Of a DNA stretch of 64,000 nt, positions 26,311-34,651 are shown piece after piece. The notes under the pieces were generated by a model, which ran no database searches, had not been told where the DNA came from, and saw only the letters and a list, made by a program, of their open reading frames with translations. Position numbers and translations under genes: made by a program. The first letter of the stretch is position 1. Each line of letters opens with the position of its first letter. The stretch covers positions 248,001 through 312,000 of the forward strand of contig NZ_QNFY01000002.1 in NCBI RefSeq assembly GCF_003290185.1. Direction: 5' to 3'. The stretch comes from Chryseobacterium lathyri (GTDB lineage Bacteria; Bacteroidota; Bacteroidia; Flavobacteriales; Weeksellaceae).

Positions 26311-27213
26311 ATGAAGAGAAATCTTTTGGCAGCTGCCTGCTGTCTGCTCGGATATTGGGTCAGTGCACAATCCGGAATATCAGGGGAGCTTAAGACTGAA
26401 TATATACCTTTTTCCAGCTATATACGTCCGGAAGACAGTGTGAAAACCAATTCTAAAAGTAACTTTAAAAGAGCAGATCTTAACCTCAGCATTCCATTGT
26501 CAATGAAAAAAGACAGCAGCGGAAAGATAAAAGCCTGGTCACTTTTACTTAGCGGATCATATGCAAAAATAACCCATAAAGACTATGAAAAACAGCTGTT
26601 TCCTGATCAGATGCTGAATGCGCAGGCCGGAATCCAGCACATAAGGCCATTAGGAAAAAAATGGAGCATGATGATGACAGCTACAGTTGGAGTTTACACC
26701 GATATGGAGCAGATAAGTTCTGACGATATTCTCGGACAGGGAGGAGTATTATTTATCAGACACTTCAATCCCAATCTGGCTTTGGGAGGAGGACCTGTAT
26801 TGACAACTGCCTTTGGAGTTCCTATGATATTACCGTGGATCTATTTCGACTGGAAAACAAATGGTAAAATTAAATTCAACATCAACTTTCCGGAAGGAAT
26901 GGAAGCAGGCTACCTGTTTTCGGACAGATTTGCTTTAAAAGCTGTGGTCAACCTCAGCGGAATGACTGTAGAAAGAAGTAAAGACGGAAAATCCATGTTG
27001 TTGGGCTACCAACAGATCACAGCCGGAATCAGGCCAGAGCTGAAGCTCAATGACAAGCTAAGCCTTCGTCTTACAGGAGGAACAGCACTGTTGAGAAGTT
27101 TCAATGAAAACGACAGAAAGATCAAAAGTATTTTCAAAGACAAAAAAATAGCAGATCCCAAATTTGCCACCACATTTTATGCAGCCGTATCGCTGAGGTG
27201 GAATTTGCCTTAA
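26311..27213 (+). CDS. DUF6268-type outer-membrane beta-barrel protein
   Basis: 300 residues, signal peptide MKRNLLAAACCLLGYWVSAQ. The rest is alternating amphipathic strands with a C-terminal aromatic-rich end (FYAAVSLRWNLP), as in beta-barrels. The stretch MTATVGVYTDMEQISSDDIL and GPVLTTAFGVPMILPWIYFD resemble the DUF6268 family. Function unknown; possibly a small porin-like or structural barrel. Confidence 0.75.
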   Translation: MKRNLLAAACCLLGYWVSAQSGISGELKTEYIPFSSYIRPEDSVKTNSKSNFKRADLNLSIPLSMKKDSSGKIKAWSLLLSGSYAKITHKDYEKQLFPDQMLNAQAGIQHIRPLGKKWSMMMTATVGVYTDMEQISSDDILGQGGVLFIRHFNPNLALGGGPVLTTAFGVPMILPWIYFDWKTNGKIKFNINFPEGMEAGYLFSDRFALKAVVNLSGMTVERSKDGKSMLLGYQQITAGIRPELKLNDKLSLRLTGGTALLRSFNENDRKIKSIFKDKKIADPKFATTFYAAVSLRWNLP

Positions 27214-27216
27214 GTG

Positions 27217-27472
27217 ATTAAGATGGAAGATGGGGGTGGGGAGATGGGAGTGACTATCCAACGATTATTAACTTGTTGTCAATTGATTAGACACGATTCA
27301 CCAAAGTGTATAAATAAAAGATCGATTTTCTTAACGGCTTCAATAACTTCTCGCTCCAATCTCCCATCCTTATTCATATAATTTGATGAGATAGGTTTAA
27401 ATAGAAAAGTAGAACATTTAATTTTCGAGAATAATAACTTCCATCATCCAGCCTCCCTCTTCCTTTCCAAAT
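27217..27472. repeat. GGAAG-rich inverted-repeat element at a convergent junction (copy 2)
   Basis: Left end GATGGAAGATGGGGGTGGGG near 27222-27241 plus GATGGGAG; right end CTTCCATCATCCAGCCTCCC near 27440-27459. Internal CTCCAATCTCCCATCC near 27353-27368 pairs with the left part too. No ORF. Same type as 12652-12828 and 48542-48764. Confidence 0.55.
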
Positions 27473-28207
27473 CTACTTACTAATAAGCTTCTTATACACC
27501 ACCTGATTAAGCAGTTCTTCTTTTCGGGTGCGGGAAATAGGAAGCTCTGTTTTATTGATGTAAAGACGTCCGCCTGAGATCATGTCGATATGGATGATAT
27601 TGATCAGGAAAGATTTGTGGATCCTGAAAAAATGTTCGGATGGCAGAGACTCTTCAACGGCTTTCATTGTTTGATGAATGACCAGAGACTTGTCTTTAAA
27701 GTGCAGTTTCGTATAGTTCTGCATGCTTTCAATATACAGGATATCTACCCAGGAAACTTTTATGAAGGTATCAGATTGTCTTACATACAGAAAAGGATCA
27801 TCAAAAGGGGAGTTCTTCTTCATCTTTTCAGAAACAATAAACTGCTGTTGTGCTTTGTTCACGGCCTGATAGAAACGGTTAAAGGCAATAGGTTTCAGAA
27901 GATAATCCACAACCTGCAGCCGGTAACCTTCCAGGGCATATTCGGAATAGGCGGTTGTGAGAATGCATAAAGGAGGATTTTCAAGCTGTTCCAGAAACTC
28001 AAGACCGCTTAAGTAAGGCATATTAATATCCAGAAAAAGAAGGTCAATTTCTTTTTCCTTCACTATGGCATCGGCTTCCAGTGCTGTGGCACAGGTGCCT
28101 TCAACGGATAAAAAATCAATCTGATCCGCCAGCTCTTTCAGGTGAAATCTGGCCAAAGGCTCATCATCGATGATCAGACATTTTATTTTAGGGATATTAC
28201 TGCTCAT
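27473..28207 (-). CDS. LytTR-type response regulator
   Basis: 244 residues. Receiver domain with the acidic pocket IIDDEPLAR and phospho-acceptor Asp60 in LLFLDINMPYLSG, then a LytTR DNA-binding domain (about 140-240: LYVRQSDTFIKVSWVDILYI ... RIHKSFLINIIHIDMI). Works with the sensor kinase encoded just upstream; the genes overlap by 11 bp. The regulated genes are not evident. Confidence 0.92.
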   Translation of the reverse strand: MSSNIPKIKCLIIDDEPLARFHLKELADQIDFLSVEGTCATALEADAIVKEKEIDLLFLDINMPYLSGLEFLEQLENPPLCILTTAYSEYALEGYRLQVVDYLLKPIAFNRFYQAVNKAQQQFIVSEKMKKNSPFDDPFLYVRQSDTFIKVSWVDILYIESMQNYTKLHFKDKSLVIHQTMKAVEESLPSEHFFRIHKSFLINIIHIDMISGGRLYINKTELPISRTRKEELLNQVVYKKLISK

Positions 28208-29258
28208 TATTGTCAGATAATTGTAAGGTTAGAGTTACTTTGTATACATTATCGGCTGTCACAATCGTAAGTTCGTGAGCATTCGGATACTGTAATTTTA
28301 AACGTTTTTGTACATTTTGAAGTCCAATCCCGCCGGAGCCGTCCTTCTTTTTATAGGTTGCTGGTTCCAAACAAGAGTTTTCGGCATAAAACAAAAGAAA
28401 ACCGTCCTTCTCTATACAGGAAATCTTTACATAACCTTTATGACCGGGCAGTCTGCAGACATACTTAAATGCATTTTCGATAAATGGAACCAGAAGAAGA
28501 GGAGCAATAAACGACCTGTTATTTCCGGTACTCCAGTCTGCATTCACTTCCAGTTCATTTCCCCATCTTAGCTTTTCAACTTCTACCAGATTCTGCAGGT
28601 GTTCAATATCCTTATCCAGAGGAACAAGGTTCTGACTGCAGTGATAGAGCTGATAACGGAGAATATCTGAAAATTTGAGCAGCAGATAATCAGCAAGTTT
28701 TGTATCCGTTTTCATCAGAATATGAATATGATTCAAAATATTGAAAACCACATGAGGGTTGATCTGGTCCTGCAGCAGTTTGAGCTGATTTTCTAAATGA
28801 GCCTGCTGAAGAAGAATATGATCCCGTTCTATTTTTCCGTGTTCCTGATAAAACTTGATGCCGCAAGTAGATCCATTGATGAGAAATGAAGCGGGTAGCG
28901 CGAGATAAAAACCCTTCCATAAGAAAGGAAGATGATCGGTAAAGTCGGCTGGAAGCTGATTTTTTGAGCCTATTTCAATATAAGTGAAGATCAGAGAATA
29001 GATGAAGCTCAATAAAAGGATGACTCCTGTAGCCTGGATCAGAAATAATTTCATTTTTTTTAACCGCAATGCTTTTGGAAGGAGTTTGGTAGTAAGAAAA
29101 TGAGTGAAAAAGAATGAAGAGACCACCAGGGCAATTGTTTGGAGTACGGATGAAACCTTGTCAGAACTAGCCTGAAAGTTGATATACACTGCAGCTGCAA
29201 AAACGAGCCAGAAAATAGCAACAAAAAAATATTTTTTTAAAATTAAAGGTTGTGTCAT
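28197..29258 (-). CDS. LytS/YehU-type sensor histidine kinase
   Basis: 353 residues. Four N-terminal transmembrane helices (about 12-30, 40-58, 72-92, 112-130), a short linker, then a His_kinase domain with QDQINPHVVFNILNHI (phospho-accepting His169; usual sequence is HFLFN) and a C-terminal ATPase with GIGLQNVQKRL. It senses an unknown membrane signal and phosphorylates the LytTR regulator next to it. Confidence 0.9.
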   Translation of the reverse strand: MTQPLILKKYFFVAIFWLVFAAAVYINFQASSDKVSSVLQTIALVVSSFFFTHFLTTKLLPKALRLKKMKLFLIQATGVILLLSFIYSLIFTYIEIGSKNQLPADFTDHLPFLWKGFYLALPASFLINGSTCGIKFYQEHGKIERDHILLQQAHLENQLKLLQDQINPHVVFNILNHIHILMKTDTKLADYLLLKFSDILRYQLYHCSQNLVPLDKDIEHLQNLVEVEKLRWGNELEVNADWSTGNNRSFIAPLLLVPFIENAFKYVCRLPGHKGYVKISCIEKDGFLLFYAENSCLEPATYKKKDGSGGIGLQNVQKRLKLQYPNAHELTIVTADNVYKVTLTLQLSDNNEQ

Positions 29259-29278
29259 GGATAAGATAACGTAGGTTA

Positions 29279-29310
29279 TAAAAAATTAGAAACTGCAGGG
29301 CGCAGTTTCT
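29279..29310 (-). terminator. Intrinsic terminator after the porin gene
   Basis: On the minus strand AGAAACTGC (29302-29310) pairs with GCAGTTTCT (29288-29296), followed by AATTTTTTAT. It separates the barrel gene from the kinase operon. Confidence 0.8.
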
Positions 29311-29334
29311 AATAGGTAAAGGTACTTTAAGTTT

Positions 29335-29931
29335 TTAGAATAAGAAATATCCTATCCCGAGTGTAAAGCTGTTGGGTTTAGATTTAAACTCCTTACTGAT
29401 GCTCGTAAGTCCTGTTTCATACCTGAGGTCTGCGGTAAAGTTTTTATAATCTACTCCGATACCTCCTGTAATTCCGATGTTAGATTTATCAAAGCTTTTA
29501 AAACCTTCCTGCAATGCTTTGGATGTCGACAGATTATTTTTAAATGCATAGCTGTAAACTCCTCCGGCAAAGGCTCTTACATTGAAATCCTGGGTGTTGA
29601 TCAATTTATAACCGATTACTATCGGAATGTCAATAGAGTTCCAGGTAAGCTTTGGAGTGCTTCCGTCTTTGTAGTTGTAAGAGGTCTTCCTCTTGTTGAA
29701 TAAAGCTTCCCCCTGCACATATAGGCTTCCAATATCCATTCTTGTCATAATTCCTCCCTGATATCCAAAACCGTATTTTCCTTCCAGTGCAGAAGACTCT
29801 GTTGAGGTTTTTGTATAGGTTGCCCCACCCTTTATCCCGATGTGGAAAGCCGGAGTCTGCTGTGCTTTAGTCTCAACCGAGCATGTGATACATAATAAAA
29901 GTGAGCTTAGTGCTAAAATCTGCTGTTTCAT
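29335..29931 (-). CDS. Porin-family outer-membrane beta-barrel protein (PorT-like)
   Basis: 198 residues, signal peptide ending VETKAQ. AFHIGIKGGATYTK, GFGYQGGIMTRMDIG, DIPIVIGYKLI and the final NSFTLGIGYFLF are the strand motifs of 8-stranded outer-membrane proteins of the OmpA/PorT barrel type. Function unknown. Upstream of the LytS/LytTR genes on the same strand but separated by a terminator. Confidence 0.82.
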   Translation of the reverse strand: MKQQILALSSLLLCITCSVETKAQQTPAFHIGIKGGATYTKTSTESSALEGKYGFGYQGGIMTRMDIGSLYVQGEALFNKRKTSYNYKDGSTPKLTWNSIDIPIVIGYKLINTQDFNVRAFAGGVYSYAFKNNLSTSKALQEGFKSFDKSNIGITGGIGVDYKNFTADLRYETGLTSISKEFKSKPNSFTLGIGYFLF

Positions 29932-30085
29932 AAATTGTTGTTAATAATCTGGTGCAAAACAACAACTATGAAGAATGAGATAAAACTTTATTTGATGAAC
30001 GGCAGGGATGCTTGGATGAGGTTCGTTTTTTGGCTGAAAAGAATATAAAAAAAATCGGAAGGGTTTGGCTTCCGATAAGTATGGG

Positions 30086-30280
30086 TTAAAAAGGTTCTTC
30101 TTCGCAGATCGTTGGAGGAATGCATCCGCCTGTTCCGCCGCCGCCCGGGTTTCCACCACCTCCTACGGCAATACAGCTTCCCGGATTTCCATCATCGTAC
30201 ATCTCACGGGCTTTTCCGAAGGTACATTCACAGTCTGTCCAGCAGAACACAGAATCGCCATTCATGTGGCAGCCGTCCAT
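30086..30280 (-). CDS. Small Gly/Cys-rich peptide, uncertain start
   Basis: 64 residues from an ATG directly after an in-frame TGA. MDGCHMNGDSVFCWTDCECT is followed by NPGSCIAV, a GGGGNPGGGGTGG run and a final TICEEEPF; six Cys in all. Read back beyond the TGA the same frame gives KNFEKDLSIILGS, like a short leader, so this may be a leader-peptide gene broken by a stop or with a shifted frame. The composition resembles small exported peptides of this genus; confidence is low. The flanks (29932-30085 and 30281-30445) hold nothing else I can support. Confidence 0.4.
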   Translation of the reverse strand: MDGCHMNGDSVFCWTDCECTFGKAREMYDDGNPGSCIAVGGGGNPGGGGTGGCIPPTICEEEPF

Positions 30281-30445
30281 TCAACTTCCAAGAATTATGG
30301 AAAGATCTTTCTCAAAATTTTTTTCATTTTATCATAATAAATTAATTTTTAAGTTAATAGTCTGATGTATAAGTTAATATAATCAAAAAAAATAAATATT
30401 TTTCATCAATATGAGAAATAATGAGTGGAAATTTTACACAAGACA

Positions 30446-30477
30446 AAAGAAACAACCCACTGCATCTGCAATGGGTT
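30446..30477 (-). terminator. Intrinsic terminator
   Basis: AACCCA (30454-30459) pairs with TGGGTT (30472-30477) with an inner TGCA/TGCA stem; on the minus strand a TTTCTTTTGT tail follows. It ends the 30486 gene. Confidence 0.75.
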
Positions 30478-30485
30478 GATCTGTT

Positions 30486-31055
30486 TTATTTACTGAAATT
30501 TAATTGTAAAGGAAGGTTCACTACAGAAAGTACCGGCCGTCCATTCGATTCTGCGGGCTTCCATTTGCCCTTATCTTTAATACGGTAAAAAGCTGCTTCT
30601 ATAAATGCGTTTACATCTTCGTTATTGCCTTTTACTTTCACATGATATGCATTCCCTTTAGAGTCTAAAGTGAATTTTAAAGTTATTTTATAAGGATTAA
30701 CGGCAAAATTCAGGAAACTGAGGTCTACTGCTTCATTTAAAAGCTTTTGAAACGAAGCTTTTCCGGTTGCATACTCGGCTTCCTTGGTGATCTTCGGAGC
30801 CACAGGAGGCGGAACATCCGTTACTGCTTTGTTTTCCTCTTCATAAATTTTATCTAAAGCATTTTTATATGCCGATATTTTCTCCTCAGTAATAAGCCAC
30901 TCCTGCTTAGTTTTTAAATCATTAGGCTTAGGGTATTTTTTATACAGAGCCTTTTTCTTTCTTTCATAACGGGAATCGGCTTTATCAAATTCAGAGATCT
31001 GTGCCTGGCTGAAAACAAAAGATATAATGAATACTAATGCTAAGAGTCTTTTCAT
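30486..31055 (-). CDS. Secreted protein with TonB-C-like domain
   Basis: 189 residues, signal peptide MKRLLALVFIISFVFSQAQ. A Lys/Glu-rich helical segment (about 22-90) precedes a TonB-C-like fold: ITLKFTLDSKGNAYHVKVKG and KGKWKPAESNGRPVLSVVNL. It lacks a membrane anchor and Pro-rich arm. It follows pepT by 6 bp on the same strand. Function unknown. Confidence 0.7.
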   Translation of the reverse strand: MKRLLALVFIISFVFSQAQISEFDKADSRYERKKKALYKKYPKPNDLKTKQEWLITEEKISAYKNALDKIYEEENKAVTDVPPPVAPKITKEAEYATGKASFQKLLNEAVDLSFLNFAVNPYKITLKFTLDSKGNAYHVKVKGNNEDVNAFIEAAFYRIKDKGKWKPAESNGRPVLSVVNLPLQLNFSK

Positions 31056-31061
31056 AATCTA

Positions 31062-32309
31062 TTAAGCTTTAACAATATTAATGATCACCTCAACTGCCTT
31101 CTCCATGCTTTCCAAAGCAACATATTCGTAAGGACCGTGGAAGTTCATTCCCCCTGCGAAAATATTCGGACATGGCAGCCCCATATAAGAGAGCTGAGCT
31201 CCGTCTGTTCCACCTCTGATTGCTTTTATTTTAGGCTCAATATCCGCTTCTTTCATAGCTTTTGCAGCAAGATCGATGATGTGCATTTTTCCTTCAAACT
31301 GCTGCTTCATGTTTCTGTACTGTTCTTTTATTTCCACCTCGGCAGTGCCTGCACCGTATTTTTGGTTGAATTCAGTTACTTTTTCCTCCATGAATTTTTT
31401 TCTGGCTTCATACTTTTCCTCATCATGATCACGGATGATATATTGAAGCTTAGCCTCAGAAATATCAGCTGTAATATCCATTAAATGATAGAATCCGTCA
31501 AAACCTTTAGTCGTAGCCGGAGTTTCATTCTCTGGAAGCATCTGGATAAATTCAGCGGCTAAAAGGCTTGCATTCACCATTTTTCCATAAGCATAACCCG
31601 GGTGAACGCTTAATCCGTGGATTTTTACCACAGCTCCGGCAGCATTGAAGTTTTCATATTCCAATTCTCCCACTTCACTTCCATCCATAGTATAGGCCCA
31701 TTCTGCACCGAATTTAGCTACATCAAATTTATGCGCTCCTCTGCCGATCTCTTCATCAGGAGTAAATCCTACAGCAACTCTTCCGTGCTTAATTTCCGGA
31801 TGTGCAATAAGATATTCCGCAGCAGTTACAATTTCTGCACAGCCAGCCTTATCATCAGCTCCTAAAAGCGTATTCCCGTCAGTCGTGATCAGGGTTTGTC
31901 CGATATATTTTTTTAAGCTTTCAAATTTTGAAGCGGATAGTGTAAATCCTGTGGCCTGATTCAGAACAAGATCACTTCCGTCATAGTTTTTCCAAATCTG
32001 TGGTTTTACATTTTCACCACTGAAATCCGGTGAAGTGTCATAATGTGAAATAAAACCAATCGTAGGCCTGTTATCATCTTCTAGGTTAGAAGGAATATAC
32101 CCCATAATATAGCCATTGTCATCAAGAGAAACATCTTCCAGACCAATAGTTTTCAGTTCCTCAGTAATATATTTTGCAATGTCCCACTGGCGTGGAGTAG
32201 AAGGAGTCGTTTCGCTTTCTGCATCACTGGTTGAATATATTTTTACATAAGCGAGAAAACGGTTCAGTAATTTCTCTTTCCACAATGGGTTGAATTCTAT
32301 TATACTCAT
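31062..32309 (-). CDS. pepT: Peptidase T
   Basis: 415 residues, full length. Di-zinc aminotripeptidase of the M20 family that removes the N-terminal residue from tripeptides in the cytoplasm. Metal-site motifs: FISHYDTSPDFSG (His and Asp), LLGADDKAGCAEIV (bridging Asp), FTPDEEIGRGAHKFD (catalytic Glu-Glu), TMDGSEVGEL and IRGGTDGAQLSYMGLPCPN. A TATATTTG -7 element is placed just upstream. Confidence 0.95.
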   Translation of the reverse strand: MSIIEFNPLWKEKLLNRFLAYVKIYSTSDAESETTPSTPRQWDIAKYITEELKTIGLEDVSLDDNGYIMGYIPSNLEDDNRPTIGFISHYDTSPDFSGENVKPQIWKNYDGSDLVLNQATGFTLSASKFESLKKYIGQTLITTDGNTLLGADDKAGCAEIVTAAEYLIAHPEIKHGRVAVGFTPDEEIGRGAHKFDVAKFGAEWAYTMDGSEVGELEYENFNAAGAVVKIHGLSVHPGYAYGKMVNASLLAAEFIQMLPENETPATTKGFDGFYHLMDITADISEAKLQYIIRDHDEEKYEARKKFMEEKVTEFNQKYGAGTAEVEIKEQYRNMKQQFEGKMHIIDLAAKAMKEADIEPKIKAIRGGTDGAQLSYMGLPCPNIFAGGMNFHGPYEYVALESMEKAVEVIINIVKA

Positions 32310-32326
32310 CGATCATAAATTTCCAA

Positions 32327-32334
32327 CAAATATA
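32327..32334 (-). promoter_or_regulatory. pepT promoter -7 element
   Basis: CAAATATA reads TATATTTG on the minus strand, 18 bp before the pepT start. A -33 TTG at the right spacing is not clear. Confidence 0.45.
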
Positions 32335-32465
32335 CAATGTAAATTTTTCAAATTTAAAATTTAGGCCATCTTTCTGGCATCTTTCAACCCGTAAAAGTGT
32401 TTCATTTTTTCAATTCCAAACAGTGATTTCGATAATCAAATAAATTATCATAACTTGCATCAATT

Positions 32466-32882
32466 ATGATGTCCAAACGTTGCAAATATGCATTGAAAGC
32501 AATGGTAAGATTGGCAAGAAACTACAACCAGGGGTTTTTGTCAACTGCTATTATTGCACAGGATGAAAATATTTCAAAAAAGTTTTTAGAACAGATTCTT
32601 CTTGAACTTAAAAGAGCCAAGCTGGTCAACAGCAAGCAGGGAACAGCGGGCGGCTACTACCTCCTGAAGTCACCTGATGATATTTCATTGGCAGATATCT
32701 ACCGGATTTTTGAAGGACCGATTGCCTTAACTCCCTGTATTTCAATAAATTTCTATGAACCTTGTGACGACTGTGTCGATGAAGCAACATGCTATCTCAG
32801 AAATGAACTGATCATAGTAAGAGAAAAAACAAGAAAAAGTATGATGGAAGCTACCCTTACTTCCTTTATAAAAAACAGCTGA
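32466..32882 (+). CDS. Rrf2-family transcriptional regulator
   Basis: 138 residues. N-terminal winged helix (about 1-70: RCKYALKAMVRLARNY, ISKKFLEQILLELKRAKLV, GTAGGYYLLKSP). The C-terminal part has Cys91, Cys100, Cys103 and Cys109 (LTPCISINFYEPCDDCVDEA, TCY), placed roughly where IscR-type proteins bind an iron-sulfur cluster. The family includes CymR and IscR, regulators of cysteine and Fe-S metabolism. It is the first gene of the sulfate assimilation cluster, 85 bp before cysH, and probably represses it through the dyad at 32901-32923. An internal start one codon later is possible (MM). Confidence 0.88.
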   Translation: MMSKRCKYALKAMVRLARNYNQGFLSTAIIAQDENISKKFLEQILLELKRAKLVNSKQGTAGGYYLLKSPDDISLADIYRIFEGPIALTPCISINFYEPCDDCVDEATCYLRNELIIVREKTRKSMMEATLTSFIKNS

Positions 32883-32900
32883 AAATTTTTTTAATTTTTA

Positions 32901-32944
32901 TATCCTAGTAATTTGGTAGGATAAATAGGATTTATATATATTTG
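32901..32944 (+). promoter_or_regulatory. cysH operon promoter with overlapping dyad operator
   Basis: A dyad TATCCTA (32901-32907) / TAGGATA (32917-32923) encloses the -33 TTTG at 32912-32915; the -7 element TATATTTG is at 32937-32944 (21-bp spacer). TAGGATAAATAGGAT is also a short direct repeat. A protein bound to the dyad would cover the -33 element, so repression by the adjacent Rrf2 protein is likely but inferred. Confidence 0.6.
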
Positions 32945-32967
32945 CAGAAGTTAATTTCAATTTAAAA

Positions 32968-33681
32968 ATGGAAAACGCTCTGAAAATAGAATTCAATAAC
33001 CTTCTCGAAAAGGCCTCTACAGGTGTTTTGAGTGCCGATTTTTTGCAGGTTCTGGCAGAAAAATTTCCGGAAGAAGTTATATTTTCTACCAGCTTCAGCT
33101 ATGAAGACCAGGTTGTGAATCATCTGATAAAAAATCTTGATATTGATATTTTTACTCTGGATACAGGAAGACTTTTTGAACAGACCTACGAAACCTGGAC
33201 CTCATCCAGAGCATTCTTTAAAAAAAATATAAAAGCCTATTATCCGGATCCGGAAGCCCTGCAGAAATTTGTCTCAGAAAACGGACCGGATTCCTTTTAT
33301 CAGTCCGTGGAAAATAGAAAAGCTTGCTGTAATATCCGAAAGGTTCAGCCTCTGAAAAAGGCCCTTCAGGGATATAAGGTCTGGATTACAGGCTTAAGGT
33401 CTCAGCATTCTGCGGGCAGGAAAGAAATGCCGCAGCTGGAATGGGATCCAGATCATCAGATCATTAAGTTTCATCCTATCCTTCACTGGACCACGGAACA
33501 GGTGGCAGACTATGTAAAAACACATCAGCTTCCTTATAATCACCTTCACAAAAAAGGGTTTGTAAGCATCGGATGTGAACCCTGTACCAGAGCGATCAAA
33601 GAGGGCGAAGATTTCAGAGCCGGCCGATGGTGGTGGGAAGATGTTGATAAGAAAGAATGCGGCTTACATGTTCATCAATAA
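32968..33681 (+). CDS. cysH: Phosphoadenylyl/adenylyl-sulfate reductase
   Basis: 237 residues. Reduces activated sulfate (APS or PAPS) to sulfite. The [4Fe-4S] cysteine pairs are present (CC at 120-121 in KACCNIRK, CEPC at 203-206), as in the APS-reducing type, and the catalytic C-terminal ECGLH (Cys231) is intact. No APS kinase is encoded in the cluster, which agrees with APS as substrate. FSTSFSYEDQ is the substrate-binding loop. First enzyme gene of the operon; cysD follows after 9 bp. Confidence 0.92.
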   Translation: MENALKIEFNNLLEKASTGVLSADFLQVLAEKFPEEVIFSTSFSYEDQVVNHLIKNLDIDIFTLDTGRLFEQTYETWTSSRAFFKKNIKAYYPDPEALQKFVSENGPDSFYQSVENRKACCNIRKVQPLKKALQGYKVWITGLRSQHSAGRKEMPQLEWDPDHQIIKFHPILHWTTEQVADYVKTHQLPYNHLHKKGFVSIGCEPCTRAIKEGEDFRAGRWWWEDVDKKECGLHVHQ

Positions 33682-33690
33682 AAATATACT

Positions 33691-34599
33691 ATGTCATTAT
33701 ATAAATTAAACTATTTAGATCAGCTAGAATCTGAGTCCATTTATATCCTCAGAGAGGTTGCAGGACAGTTTGATCGTCCGGCATTACTGTTCAGTGGCGG
33801 AAAAGACAGTATTGTTCTGGCTCATCTGGCAGCAAAAGCATTTCCTCACGGAAAGATCCCTTTTACATTCGTCCATATTGATACCGGACACAATTTTCAG
33901 GAGGTTTTAGATTTCAGAGATCAGCTGGCCGGAGAACTGAATGTGGATTTGGTTGTACGGAAAGTGGAAGATACCATTCAGAAAAGAAAACTTACAGAAC
34001 CTAAAGGTAAATTCCCGAGCCGCAACTGGCTGCAAACCTTTACATTGTTGGATGTAATTGAAGAGTTTGAGTTCGACGCATGCATAGGAGGAGCAAGGAG
34101 GGATGAAGAAAAGGCCCGTGCAAAAGAGAGAATATTTTCTGTAAGAGATGAATTCGGACAATGGGACCCCAAGCTCCAACGTCCCGAGCTTTGGAATATT
34201 TTTAACGGAAAAATCCATAAAGGGGAGAATGTAAGAGTATTCCCAATAAGCAACTGGACCGAATTGGATGTATGGAACTACATCCGTAGAGAGCATATAG
34301 ACCTGCCATCTATTTACTTTTCGCATGAAAGAGAAGTCGTAGACCTTAATGGGCAGTGGGTCGCTAATTCTGAGTTTGCCGTACTGGAAGAAAGTGACAT
34401 TGTAACAACAAAACGGATCCGTTACCGCACCGTAGGTGATATGACCTGTACAGCAGCCGTAGAATCTGAAGCGGCAACCGTTGACAGGGTAATTGAAGAA
34501 ATTGTAGCCACCAGAATCTCAGAAAGAGGAGAGACCAGAATTGACGACCGTGTTACAGAAGCGGCCATGGAAGACCGGAAAAAAGGAGGCTATTTCTAA
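33691..34599 (+). CDS. cysD: Sulfate adenylyltransferase subunit 2
   Basis: 302 residues. Small, PP-loop ATPase subunit of ATP sulfurylase, which makes APS from sulfate and ATP. LLFSGGKDSIVLAHLAAKAF is the PP-loop; GGARRDEEKARAKERIFSVR and FPISNWTELDVWNYI are family blocks. It partners with the GTPase CysN encoded 52 bp downstream. Confidence 0.96.
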   Translation: MSLYKLNYLDQLESESIYILREVAGQFDRPALLFSGGKDSIVLAHLAAKAFPHGKIPFTFVHIDTGHNFQEVLDFRDQLAGELNVDLVVRKVEDTIQKRKLTEPKGKFPSRNWLQTFTLLDVIEEFEFDACIGGARRDEEKARAKERIFSVRDEFGQWDPKLQRPELWNIFNGKIHKGENVRVFPISNWTELDVWNYIRREHIDLPSIYFSHEREVVDLNGQWVANSEFAVLEESDIVTTKRIRYRTVGDMTCTAAVESEAATVDRVIEEIVATRISERGETRIDDRVTEAAMEDRKKGGYF

Positions 34600-34651
34600 T
34601 AGGTAATCAATCAGACATTACTTATCATGTATCACTCATAAATAAAAAATC

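Noticed and set aside
30065-30365. Three overlapping plus-strand frames opposite the Gly/Cys-rich peptide
   Set aside because: They are mirror images of the Gly-rich codons (Pro/Ala-rich readings) with no start context.
32881-32967. S-box (SAM) riboswitch before the cysH operon
   Set aside because: The leader from the predicted start to the cysH ATG is only about 15-20 nt, too short for a riboswitch; the dyad there overlaps the promoter instead.
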